From: Rhodospirillales bacterium
GTDB taxonomy: Bacteria; Pseudomonadota; Alphaproteobacteria; Rhodospirillales; 2-02-FULL-58-16
Assembly (NCBI GenBank): GCA_021775195.1
Contig: JAJFIG010000088.1
Span: forward strand, 1 to 7,761
Length of the DNA stretch: 7,761 nt
Direction of reading: 5' to 3'
The notes below the pieces were generated by a model, which saw only the letters and a list, made by a program, of their open reading frames with translations, was not told where the DNA came from and did no database searches. Below, piece by piece: positions 1-6,519 of the stretch (position 1 is its first letter; each line of letters begins with the position of its first letter). The position numbers were made by a program, and so were the translations under genes.

Positions 1-180
1 GACAAGCAGGATGAGCCGGAAGTCCACCGTTTTCTCACCGCCACGGCGGACGGCAGGATGATGAAGACGACCATCGGCGACGAGGTCAGCCGGCCGTTCG
101 AAATCCAGATTTACATCGAGTTCCCAGGCAACGACGAACCCGACCTGTTCACAATCCGGATGCCGAATAAGAAACACTGA
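1..180 (+). CDS. C-terminal part of an unrecognised protein (5' end outside window)
   Basis: An open frame enters from the left edge and stops at TGA 178-180, giving the last 59 residues of a protein. The visible part is mixed charged and beta-like (for example FEIQIYIEFPGNDEPDLFTI) and ends in a basic tail, RMPNKKH. I see no recognisable motif, membrane segment or catalytic signature, so no function is proposed. The stop lies only 24 bp from the stop of the convergent dgcA gene. I see no clear hairpin terminator in that gap. The frame is supported by GC-rich third positions and by the absence of stops, but it is short, so moderate confidence only. Confidence 0.6.
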   Translation, partial: DKQDEPEVHRFLTATADGRMMKTTIGDEVSRPFEIQIYIEFPGNDEPDLFTIRMPNKKH

Positions 181-204
181 GGCGCCTGGCCAAATTTCCT
201 TTGC

Positions 205-1188
205 TCATCCCCACAAAACCGCGTCGGGGGGGTGGATCAGGCCGTCGGTGTAATCGAGGCCGAAATCGCGGTCGCGGGTCATGAGCAGCGGCCCGTCGAG
301 ATCAACGACGGTGGCGACCCCGGTGAGCAGTGTCGCCGGCGCCATGCTCAGGGATGTCCCCACCATGCACCCGACCATGACATCGAAACCGGCGTCGTCG
401 GCGGCGCGGGCGAGTTCCAGGGCGCCGGTCAGGCCGCCGGTCTTGTCGAGCTTGATGTTGACCACCTGATAGCGCGCCTTCAGAGCCGCCAGATCATCGA
501 CCTTGCGGCACGATTCGTCGGCACACAGCGGCACCGGCGAGATGAAGCCGTCTAGCTTCCCGTCGTCGCCGGCGGGCAGCGGCTGCTCGATCATCTCGAC
601 GCCCAGATCGGAAAGCTCCATGGACATCACCGCCAGGGTCGCCATGCTCCAGGCCTCATTGGCGTCAACGACGACGCGGGCGTCGGGGGCGTTGTCCTGG
701 ACCGCCCGAACCCGCCTGACCACGTCCCAGGCGTCGACCTTGACCTTGAGAAGGGGCCAGTCCTTGAGTTCTTCCGCCGCCTTGCCCATGGCCTCGGGCG
801 TGTCCAGTCCGATGGTCTGGGCGCAGGCCACGGGCGCCGGTTCGACCAAGGCCGCAAGCTCCCAGACCCGCTGGCCGGAGGTCTTGGCCTCGAGATCCCA
901 AAAGGCACAATCAAGGGCATTGCGCGCCGCACCCGGGGGCAATGCCGCCTGCAACTGGTTGCGGTCCAGGCCGTCGGCGATGGCTCCGGCCTGGGCCTCG
1001 ATGGCGGCAATGACGCCGTCCACGGTCTCGCCGTAGTGGGCATAAGGGACACATTCGCCGCGGCCGATATATCCGTCGCCGGCGATCTCGGCGACGACCA
1101 CATGGGCCGCCGTCTTGGTACCGCGGGAAATGGTGAAGGGCTGTTTCAGGGGCCAAGTCTCGGCCCTTACCCGGAGAACGCGCTTCAT
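205..1188 (-). CDS. dgcA: N-acetyl-D-glutamate racemase DgcA (enolase superfamily, dipeptide-epimerase-like)
   Basis: This is a 327-aa cytoplasmic enzyme of the mandelate racemase/muconate-lactonizing enzyme group of the enolase superfamily. Visible catalytic signatures are the KxK acid/base pair (LLKVKVDA, K148 and K150), three Mg2+ ligands (D175 in VVVDANEAW, E201 in MIEQPL, D224 in CADES) and the opposite-face lysine K246 (VVNIKLDKTGG). A capping-domain RGECVPYAHYGET stretch (about 43-55) and a late DLDGP (296-300), like the DxD of dipeptide epimerases, are also present. In the described D-Glu pathway, DgcA converts N-acetyl-D-Glu to N-acetyl-L-Glu. An open frame continues upstream to 1572, but the start at 1188 is chosen because the protein begins there at the family's usual point (MKRVLRVRAETWPLKQPF). 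The ATG shares one base with the dgcN stop (TGATG) and has no clear Shine-Dalgarno, so translational coupling is likely. A dipeptide (Ala-Glu) epimerase is the main alternative; the adjacent dgcN argues for DgcA. Confidence 0.88.
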   Translation of the reverse strand: MKRVLRVRAETWPLKQPFTISRGTKTAAHVVVAEIAGDGYIGRGECVPYAHYGETVDGVIAAIEAQAGAIADGLDRNQLQAALPPGAARNALDCAFWDLEAKTSGQRVWELAALVEPAPVACAQTIGLDTPEAMGKAAEELKDWPLLKVKVDAWDVVRRVRAVQDNAPDARVVVDANEAWSMATLAVMSMELSDLGVEMIEQPLPAGDDGKLDGFISPVPLCADESCRKVDDLAALKARYQVVNIKLDKTGGLTGALELARAADDAGFDVMVGCMVGTSLSMAPATLLTGVATVVDLDGPLLMTRDRDFGLDYTDGLIHPPDAVLWG

Positions 1189-2180
1189 CAGGCCAACGCG
1201 TCGACAATGGGCGCGACGCCGGTGGCCACGGAATCGACACAGGGAAGGGAAAGCCGGGCCTCCAGGTTCTTGAGATAGGCCAGGCCATCGTCCATGGCGT
1301 GGGTGTTGACGGCAACGCCGACCACGCGGGCCTCGGGATTGGTTAGCCGCGCCGTCGCTTCGTTCATGCGGATGCAGTCGGTGATATCGGGCAGGGGCTG
1401 GTTGGGAAGCCCGCGCATGTTGGTGCGGGTGGGCTCGTGACACAGGACCAGGGCGTCGGCCTGGGCGCCGTGGATCAGCCCCAGGCTGACGCCGGCGAAG
1501 GACGGATGGAACAGCGATCCCTGGCCTTCGACCACGTCCCAATGGTCGGGGTCGTTTTCCGGGCACAGCCATTCGACGGCGCCGGAAACGAAATCGGACA
1601 CCACGGCGTCGACGGAAACGCCGTCGCCGGCGACGAAAATACCGGTCTGGCCGGTGGCGCGGAAGTCGGCCTTCATGCCCCGGCGCCGCATCTCGCGCTC
1701 GATGGCAAGGGAGGTATACATCTTGCCCACCGAGGCGTCGGTGCCGACGGTCAATAGGCGCTTGCCGGCGCGGGCTTCGCCGGTGCCCAGGGCAAAGACG
1801 CGGGTCGGGTGGCGGACGTCGAAGAGCGCCCGGCCGACGGTCTCGGCGGTGTCGCGGATTTCGGGCACGTCGGAAAGCCGGACGTGGAGGCCGCTGGCAA
1901 TGTCGAGGCCCGCCTCCAGCGCCTCGACGAGGGGCGCAATCCAGGTGTCACCGACCACGCCGCCCCGATTGGCGACACCGATAACCAGGGTCTTGGCGCC
2001 CGCCGCGGCACCTTCGGCGATGGTCATCTCGGGCAAATCGAGGGCCGCCCGGCAGCCGTCGAGGCGCAGTTGCCCGACGCACCATTCGGGGCGCCAGTCG
2101 CACACCCCATGGGCGGTCTTGGCCGCAAGGTCGTCGGGCGCGTCGCCGGCGAACAACAGATACGGCGTGCGAAGAGACAT
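1188..2180 (-). CDS. dgcN: D-glutamate N-acetyltransferase DgcN (DUF1611 family)
   Basis: This 330-aa DUF1611-family protein has an N-terminal alpha/beta domain (about 1-135, with LVIGVANRGG near 65-74) and a C-terminal P-loop-type domain. That domain opens with GTDASVGK (146-153) and continues with ATGQTG (175-180), EGQGSL (218-223) and HPSFAGVSLGLIHGAQADALVLCHEPTR (about 225-252). Despite the nucleotide-binding-looking P-loop, characterised members acetylate D-Glu to N-acetyl-D-Glu, which the downstream DgcA then racemises. The next step, a deacetylase, is not visible in this window. A TTG at 2195 would add five residues. The ATG at 2180 is preferred because it gives the usual MSLRTPYLLFAGDAP start and a GGGGGGT Shine-Dalgarno-like run lies about 7 bases upstream. 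It is the first gene of a two-gene operon, divergent from the nucleoside phosphorylase gene across 131 bp. Confidence 0.88.
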   Translation of the reverse strand: MSLRTPYLLFAGDAPDDLAAKTAHGVCDWRPEWCVGQLRLDGCRAALDLPEMTIAEGAAAGAKTLVIGVANRGGVVGDTWIAPLVEALEAGLDIASGLHVRLSDVPEIRDTAETVGRALFDVRHPTRVFALGTGEARAGKRLLTVGTDASVGKMYTSLAIEREMRRRGMKADFRATGQTGIFVAGDGVSVDAVVSDFVSGAVEWLCPENDPDHWDVVEGQGSLFHPSFAGVSLGLIHGAQADALVLCHEPTRTNMRGLPNQPLPDITDCIRMNEATARLTNPEARVVGVAVNTHAMDDGLAYLKNLEARLSLPCVDSVATGVAPIVDALA

Positions 2181-2215
2181 GGAAGCACCCCCCAAAGCGC
2201 ATTCACGGAATGGGC

Positions 2216-2244
2216 ATAGTAGCCAATTAAGGATTCGTTGTCGC
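2216..2244 (-). promoter_or_regulatory. Candidate sigma-70-type promoter for dgcN-dgcA
   Basis: Read on the minus strand, GCGACA (2244-2239; four of six matches to TTGACA) is separated by 17 bases from TACTAT (2221-2216; four of six matches to TATAAT). Transcription would begin near 2209, leaving a leader of about 30 nt before the dgcN ATG. The spacing is ideal but both boxes are imperfect, so this is a candidate only. I found no convincing promoter for the divergent nucleoside phosphorylase gene in the same intergenic region. Confidence 0.35.
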
Positions 2245-2311
2245 CGGGCGTTGGTGTCGGATTTCGATTTTCTCGGACCGGATGCAGGGAGTGAGTTAGT
2301 CTACGCGGGCC

Positions 2312-3115
2312 ATGAGAAAAAACCCCCTTCCCCCAATCCTGTCACGGAAGAACCCCGACGAACCGTCGGTCTTCGAGCCAAGAAACCTGTTGCGCGAGGC
2401 CCGGCGGCAACATTCCCTGCCCGACGGCCGGGTTCCCGACATCTGCGTCCTCGACCCGGACGGGGACATGGTCCGGAACCTGACAGCGAGCGGGGCCGCC
2501 ACTCCCAACCCGAGCTGGGCGTGCTACCACACCCGCCTCTATGACTTCACCTTCGAGGGTATCGAATTCGGCATCGTCGGCTGCGCCGTGGGGGCACCGT
2601 TCGCCGTTCTCGTCGCCGAGGAGATGTTCGCGTCCGGTTGCCGGCTGCTGATCAGCATGACCTCGTCGGGACAGATCGTGGCGGTGCGCGAGCCGCCCTA
2701 CTTCGTGCTCATCGAACGGGCGCTCCGCGACGAGGGCACCAGCTACCATTACCTGGCACCGTCGGAGTACTGCGCCATGGGCGAAGGCCTGGGGGTCATG
2801 CTCGAGGGCGCTTTCGCCGACAGCCCGGAACCGGTGGAACGGGGCGCCACCTGGACGACGGACGCGCCCTTCCGCGAAACCGCCAGCGCCATCGCCCATG
2901 GCCGCGACGCCGGGGTACTGGCGGTGGAAATGGAGGCCGCGGCCCTCTATGCCTTTTCCTGCGCCCGCGAAAAACCGGTGATCTGTTTCGCCCACGTCAC
3001 CAACCAGATGGGCGTCATCGAAGGGGACTTCGAGAAAGGGGAGGCGATGGGTGGCGACGACGCCCTGACGGTCATCGCCATGGCGGCACGGGCATGGCTG
3101 GTGAACGGACCCTAG
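2312..3115 (+). CDS. Family-1 nucleoside phosphorylase (PNP/uridine phosphorylase-like)
   Basis: This 267-aa cytoplasmic protein belongs to the PNP_UDP_1 (NP-I) fold, whose members cleave nucleosides with phosphate to release a base and pentose-1-phosphate. Visible marks are a GDxxR phosphate-binding-like sequence (GDMVR, 51-55), the Gly-rich core strand IVGCAVGAPFAVLVAEEMF (88-106), ISMTSSGQI (114-122, the position of the phosphate-contacting segment), GATWTTDAPFRE (178-189, like the TTDxF of uridine phosphorylases) and the ribose-binding VEMEAAALYAFS (205-216, E206/M207/E208). Base specificity cannot be read from the sequence. The first 30 or so residues are Pro/Arg-rich and may be a non-catalytic extension. 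ATG 2312 is the first start after an in-frame TAG at 2297-2299, though its Shine-Dalgarno is weak. It is divergent from dgcN and overlaps the convergent glcG-like gene by four bases. Confidence 0.85.
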   Translation: MRKNPLPPILSRKNPDEPSVFEPRNLLREARRQHSLPDGRVPDICVLDPDGDMVRNLTASGAATPNPSWACYHTRLYDFTFEGIEFGIVGCAVGAPFAVLVAEEMFASGCRLLISMTSSGQIVAVREPPYFVLIERALRDEGTSYHYLAPSEYCAMGEGLGVMLEGAFADSPEPVERGATWTTDAPFRETASAIAHGRDAGVLAVEMEAAALYAFSCAREKPVICFAHVTNQMGVIEGDFEKGEAMGGDDALTVIAMAARAWLVNGP

Positions 3116-3543
3116 GTGCCCATTAGATGGTCGAGGCCAGCCTGGACACAGGCCATGTCCTCTTCAGCGGACCCGGAACTGGCGCCGATGCCGCCGACGA
3201 CAGCGTCGCCGACGACCACGGGAAAGCCGCCGGCGGCGGTACTGAAACGGCCGCCGTGGGACGTCTGGAGGCCGTTGAGCAATTGCCCGGGTACGCACAT
3301 TTCGTTGTAGACATGGGTCGGCCGGCGGGCGACGGCGGCGGTGAAGGCTTTGTCCTGGGAGACCTGGATGCTGACAACCTTGGAGCCGTCCATGCGCGAA
3401 AAGGCGAGCAGATTGCCCGATTCGTCGACCACGGCGATACACATTGGGACGCCGATGTCGCGCGCCTTCGCCTCGGCACCCTCGATCAGGACCCGTGCCC
3501 CTTCGGCGGACAGCCGTTTCACCGTAAGCGTTGCCTCGGCCAT
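3112..3543 (-). CDS. GlcG/HbpS family protein (DUF336, heme-binding-like)
   Basis: This 143-aa single-domain protein is of normal length for the GlcG/HbpS family. Family hallmarks are present in order: the N-terminal helix LTVKRLSAEGARVLIEGAEAKA, the strand turn VVDESGNLLAFSRMDG (38-53), the helix QVSQDKAFTAAVA (60-72), and the C-terminal block GGFPVVVGDAVVGGIGASSGSAEEDMACVQAGL (about 105-137). Relatives include GlcG of glycolate operons and the extracellular heme-binding HbpS of Streptomyces; many homologues have no assigned role. No signal peptide is seen, so a cytoplasmic location is likely. The ATG at 3543 is well supported by a GGGGAGGA Shine-Dalgarno (3558-3551) about 7 bases upstream; a longer in-frame reading to 3798 is rejected. 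Its stop overlaps that of the nucleoside phosphorylase gene. Confidence 0.88.
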   Translation of the reverse strand: MAEATLTVKRLSAEGARVLIEGAEAKARDIGVPMCIAVVDESGNLLAFSRMDGSKVVSIQVSQDKAFTAAVARRPTHVYNEMCVPGQLLNGLQTSHGGRFSTAAGGFPVVVGDAVVGGIGASSGSAEEDMACVQAGLDHLMGT

Positions 3544-3735
3544 GGAAAAATCCTCCCCGTCCGCTGCCCTACGAATGGGGCGCACGCTATCGCAAGCGGT
3601 CGCCGGCGTCCAGCCGGGCGCCTGAACGGTGATGTCCCGGTTCGAAATTCCGCCAGAACAATACGCGATGCGCATTATTGCAGGCAGGACCCCACGCCGG
3701 CATGAGGGCTGTCTCTGAAAACGAAATGGCGGCCC

Positions 3736-3762
3736 GGTTTCCGATAGCGATTCCGGAAAGCC
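3736..3762 (-). terminator. Weak hairpin downstream of the 194-aa secreted-protein gene
   Basis: About 15 bases past the stop at 3777, the minus strand reads GGCTTTCCG, a 10-base loop, then CGGAAACC. This gives a stem of about eight pairs with one bulged base. It is followed after several bases by a broken T-rich stretch (ATTTCGTTTT) rather than a clean U-run. It could act as a weak intrinsic terminator separating this gene from the glcG-like gene. The rest of the 3544-3776 gap holds no other feature I can support. Confidence 0.3.
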
Positions 3763-3776
3763 AACGGAGTCCATCC

Positions 3777-4361
3777 TCAGTTGCGAAGCAGCCGCCAAAG
3801 AGTCGTCTGATCGGGAAATCCTGTGGTTTCGAAATCGATATCAGACTGAAAGGCGATGAGGGCCGACCTGGTTTCATCGGTGAACCTGCCGTCGACGTCG
3901 CCTTTATAGAGACCGAGCCCGGCCAGTTTCGTCTGAATGCGACGGATTGTCTCGCGGTAGAGGGCGGTCTTTCGCTCACCCTCCCCGATTTTGACCTTTT
4001 GCGACTCCTGCCGCAGTCTGTCCGGATTGAACTTGATGACGATGGAATTGATAACGGAATAGAGGCGGTCGTTGGGATTGGATTTGCAGTGATTGTCCAT
4101 CACCGAAAGCAACAGTTCCAGTGATTCAAAAGACGTAATATCGTAAGTATCATCGGCATGCTTATTATGCGCGGTGAGAAATCCCTCGATCCAGCCGCCG
4201 ATCAAATAATAGACATTGGATTTCTTTTCCCGCTCGATAACTAATATTTTGCAGGGTAGGAAACCCACCCCTTTCAAAGCAAATTTACCCCCGTCATCGG
4301 CGGCGAATGCGGCGGTGGTGTGAAACAGCAGCCCGCACAGAACCAATTTAAAGAGTTTCAT
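3777..4361 (-). CDS. Secreted protein: Rap1a/Tai-like N-terminal part plus peptidoglycan-binding-like domain
   Basis: The 194-aa product starts with a Sec signal peptide (MKLFKLVLCGLLFHTTAAFA, cleavage likely after residue 20), so it is probably periplasmic. Residues about 37-112 resemble Rap1a/Tai-type small helical domains, with two cysteines (C37, C92) suited to a disulfide and the YLIGGWIEGFLTAHN and LLLSVMDNHC helices. Residues about 136-192 look like a PG_binding_1 domain (IQTKLAGLGLYKGDVDG, then TRSALIAFQSDI and TTLWRLL). The combination suggests a periplasmic or cell-wall-associated protein; no enzymatic residues are recognised. The ATG at 4361 is chosen over the upstream in-frame start near 4475 because it places the signal peptide at the N terminus, with GGGAAG just upstream. 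The N-terminal half is visibly richer in A/T codons than its neighbours. Rap1a likeness is tentative; the PG-binding call is firmer. Confidence 0.75.
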   Translation of the reverse strand: MKLFKLVLCGLLFHTTAAFAADDGGKFALKGVGFLPCKILVIEREKKSNVYYLIGGWIEGFLTAHNKHADDTYDITSFESLELLLSVMDNHCKSNPNDRLYSVINSIVIKFNPDRLRQESQKVKIGEGERKTALYRETIRRIQTKLAGLGLYKGDVDGRFTDETRSALIAFQSDIDFETTGFPDQTTLWRLLRN

Positions 4362-4393
4362 CCGTCTTCCCAATTTGACCCGATGGACGTCAT

Positions 4394-4450
4394 TCATCCG
4401 CCGATGGCGGAACAGCCTTTTCAAAGGATGCCCTCTCCATCGGCGGATGA
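4394..4450. repeat. Perfect 14-bp inverted repeat with nested hairpin
   Basis: TCATCCGCCGATGG (4394-4407) is perfectly complementary to CCATCGGCGGATGA (4437-4450) across a 29-base interval. That interval contains a second small hairpin, CCTTT-TC-AAAGG (4416-4427). The structure lies 33-89 bases upstream of the 194-aa secreted-protein gene and downstream of the PEP-CTERM gene, both on the minus strand. No U-run follows on either strand, so a standard intrinsic terminator is unlikely. It may be a leader RNA structure, an mRNA-stabilising element, a protein site or a dispersed repeat. Confidence 0.7.
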
Positions 4451-4595
4451 TGTTCGCACGAGGCCGTGGACCCATTAAACAGGTAAGCTGCGGACAACAT
4501 CACAGTTCCTGTCCACCAGCCGCTTTGCTCCAAATTACGCAGCCCACTGACATGCCTGCCAATTCAGAACCAATGCGTATACGGCCTGTTCTGCT

Positions 4596-6440
4596 TTATG
4601 CCCTGGAAGTGGCTCGTACCCTTCTCACGATGAGAACCAGGCTGCTGCCCCGGGCCCGCCGGCGTAGTGCATAGAGGCCGCACAATCCGGCGAAGAACAG
4701 GAATAGTGTGCCCGGCTCCGGAACGTCATTGGCGATCGGGTTGACGGCGCTCGTCGCACTTGCGACAACGGGTAATCTCGAACCGCCAAGAAAGTCGATC
4801 ACGAAACTCTCACCGATTTGCAGGTCGAACCCACCCAATGGGAACATGTTGCTGAACAGGGCCGGCGACTCAAACAGGTCGATTGCCTGATCCAGAACGT
4901 TCCCTATGCCGAAGGAACCCTGACCCAGGAGACCAAAGTCGAATAATATCTGCAGCAGATCGATGCCGAACTGAAGATCAAAATCGAGCAGGGTTTGGTT
5001 CAGTAGTTCGGCGTCAAGGAAGAATGTCGGGATTACCGTCGTCACATCCGCCAGGAAGGTAATATCGGGCAACAGGTCCCAGGCCGACATCCACTCGGTC
5101 ACCAGGTTGCCGCCGATCCTGACCGCCTGGTCGAATACCAATTCAACGAAAAGGGTCGGGTCGAGCTCGAAATCCTGTTTCAGATCGATGGTTGGACCCA
5201 TTTCCACATTGATGATGTCGAAGCCGACACTGCCTAGTAAGGGAATATCGAGGCTGGACCCGAACAGACCGGGTACACCGGCGGAGGTCGCGACGATGTT
5301 GTCGAGGTCCAGGATGAGGTCCACCAGATCATCCTGACCCGTGGCCTTCAGCTTTTGGGTCGCGGGGTCTATGGCGTTGGCGCCGCCGGTGGCATCCGGT
5401 TGCGGAAGATGCAGCGTCACCGTGGCCAGTCCGGCAACATCAAGCTCAAATGGAAAGCCGTTGGCGGTGGCCGGCAGGCCGAAATCCGAGGGTGATTGCC
5501 CGAGCAAAAGAATGCCCCCGCCACCGCCCTCGTTGAAAGAGAGGATGGGGGCTCTTTCGGCGATGTCGAACGGTGTGCCGCCGGTCGTGCATCCCGCCGG
5601 TATAACGCAGGCTTCCGCATCAACGCTGCCGGACAGTTCCATGATGGCGTCTACAGACAGCTCGAGGTTGGCAAAGGTCGTATCGAGGGTATTCGTGCCC
5701 GCCAGAGCGCTGTTCGGATTGAAATTTATCGGGTTCACTTTGTTCAAACCGGTCGTATCGGGGATGTCCAGCGTCGCCTGATAGGACACCGTCGCGTCAA
5801 CGGAGCCACTGTCGATCGCAATTCCGAGCTCCAGACCAACGCGCCCGTCCGTGGTGCCGTTGACGGCGACGCCGGTGCGCGTATCAAGCGCCAGGAATTG
5901 TGGCGGCGCCGTTCCCAGTGCTAACACCGGGAGTCTCCCCGACTGGCCATTCCTGCAAACGCTTGCGGAAAATCCCCGCCGGCAGGTCGCGAACGCCGTG
6001 TCATAGGCGGCACGTTTAACGAAGTCCGCCGCCCTTGCGATCTTGCACCCCACCGCAAACCTGCCGCAGGAACGAACGGAGGGACGGGAGCCAAGGCGGG
6101 GCACGGGCACCCGGGCGGATTGACCATTGATGCAGGTACTGGACGAAAAGCCAAGTCCGCGGCAGGCCCCGAAGGCGACGTTGTAAGTGACCCGCAATGG
6201 ATTGATTACATTGGTCGATTCATTGCCGACGATCAGGTCCTCATTGACGTTTTGGTTTTGCCAGGCGGCGCCAAGAAACGTCGTTTGGTTCAGCGTGGGC
6301 GCGGCCCCGGTATCCCAGATGCTTTGTCCGCTGGTGTCGAATGAAAGATCATAGGTGAATGGCGCGGCGTGAGCGGTCAAAGGAAGGGCGAGCAGCGGAC
6401 CCACGGCAAAGGCCACTGCCCAACGCAGCATTTTCAACAT
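4596..6440 (-). CDS. PEP-CTERM sorting domain secreted protein with duplicated Cys-rich module
   Basis: This 614-aa exported protein has a signal peptide (MLKMLRWAVAFAVGPLLALPLTAHA, cleavage after about residue 25) and a C-terminal PEP-CTERM signal: VPEPG (573-577), a hydrophobic helix (578-592) and RRRAR (593-597). Such proteins are processed by exosortase (EpsH family) at the inner membrane and are linked to exopolysaccharide export; no exosortase gene is in this window. The body is acidic, rich in D, L, G and T and beta-like, with no enzyme motif seen. Residues about 86-180 differ: Arg- and Cys-rich, with two related units (see the repeat entry). A further cysteine pair is C278/C284. A 17-residue tail (GSSLVLIVRRVRATSRA, 598-614) follows the Arg cluster, longer than usual. 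ATG 6440 is preferred over TTG 6458 because of GGGGAGA 9 bases upstream and a proper signal-peptide start. Control is by a predicted sigma-54 promoter with upstream repeats. Confidence 0.88.
   Translation of the reverse strand: MLKMLRWAVAFAVGPLLALPLTAHAAPFTYDLSFDTSGQSIWDTGAAPTLNQTTFLGAAWQNQNVNEDLIVGNESTNVINPLRVTYNVAFGACRGLGFSSSTCINGQSARVPVPRLGSRPSVRSCGRFAVGCKIARAADFVKRAAYDTAFATCRRGFSASVCRNGQSGRLPVLALGTAPPQFLALDTRTGVAVNGTTDGRVGLELGIAIDSGSVDATVSYQATLDIPDTTGLNKVNPINFNPNSALAGTNTLDTTFANLELSVDAIMELSGSVDAEACVIPAGCTTGGTPFDIAERAPILSFNEGGGGGILLLGQSPSDFGLPATANGFPFELDVAGLATVTLHLPQPDATGGANAIDPATQKLKATGQDDLVDLILDLDNIVATSAGVPGLFGSSLDIPLLGSVGFDIINVEMGPTIDLKQDFELDPTLFVELVFDQAVRIGGNLVTEWMSAWDLLPDITFLADVTTVIPTFFLDAELLNQTLLDFDLQFGIDLLQILFDFGLLGQGSFGIGNVLDQAIDLFESPALFSNMFPLGGFDLQIGESFVIDFLGGSRLPVVASATSAVNPIANDVPEPGTLFLFFAGLCGLYALRRRARGSSLVLIVRRVRATSRA
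5910..6185 (-). repeat. Duplicated Cys-rich coding unit inside the PEP-CTERM gene
   Basis: Residues 86-118 (6185-6087) and 146-177 (6005-5910) align as Y..AF..CR.GFS.S.C.NGQS.R.PV..LG, with about 19 identities over 33 positions. The bases are also recognisably related, so this looks like an old internal duplication with a period of about 60 codons. Each unit has two cysteines (C93/C103 and C153/C162). A third pair (C125/C132) lies in the linker, which may be a degraded third unit. The segment is strongly basic in an otherwise acidic protein. Confidence 0.7.
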
Positions 6441-6457
6441 TTTCAGATGTCTCCCCA

Positions 6458-6500
6458 AAATCCCCGTGCCGGCGTCTCGAAATCCCCTGCCGGCGTGTCG
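6458..6500. repeat. Tandem 22/21-bp direct repeat in the PEP-CTERM leader
   Basis: Two adjacent copies, 6458-6479 and 6480-6500, share the pattern AAATCCCC(G)TGCCGGCGT-C/G-TCG, differing by one indel and one substitution. Both lie between the predicted sigma-54 start point (about 6511) and the ATG at 6440, so they would be transcribed as most of the 5' leader. Each copy holds a small GCCGGC palindrome. Confidence 0.75.
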
Positions 6501-6519
6501 TTAGCATTGTTTTTATTGT

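Noticed and set aside
1189..1572. Long in-frame N-terminal extension of the dgcA reading frame
   Set aside because: It lies wholly within dgcN in another frame and is a low-complexity Arg/Pro-rich product; the family's usual N terminus begins at 1188.
1654..2544. A 296-codon plus-strand frame opposite dgcN and running into the nucleoside phosphorylase gene
   Set aside because: Arg/Pro/Ser-rich GC-shadow composition, no motif, and it overlaps two well-supported genes.
3544..3798. Upstream extension of the GlcG-like frame
   Set aside because: The strong GGGGAGGA ribosome site and normal family length fix the start at 3543; the extension overlaps the end of the next gene.
6441..6458. TTG start adding six residues to the PEP-CTERM protein
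   Set aside because: ATG 6440 has the better-placed GGGGAGA ribosome site and starts a standard signal peptide.
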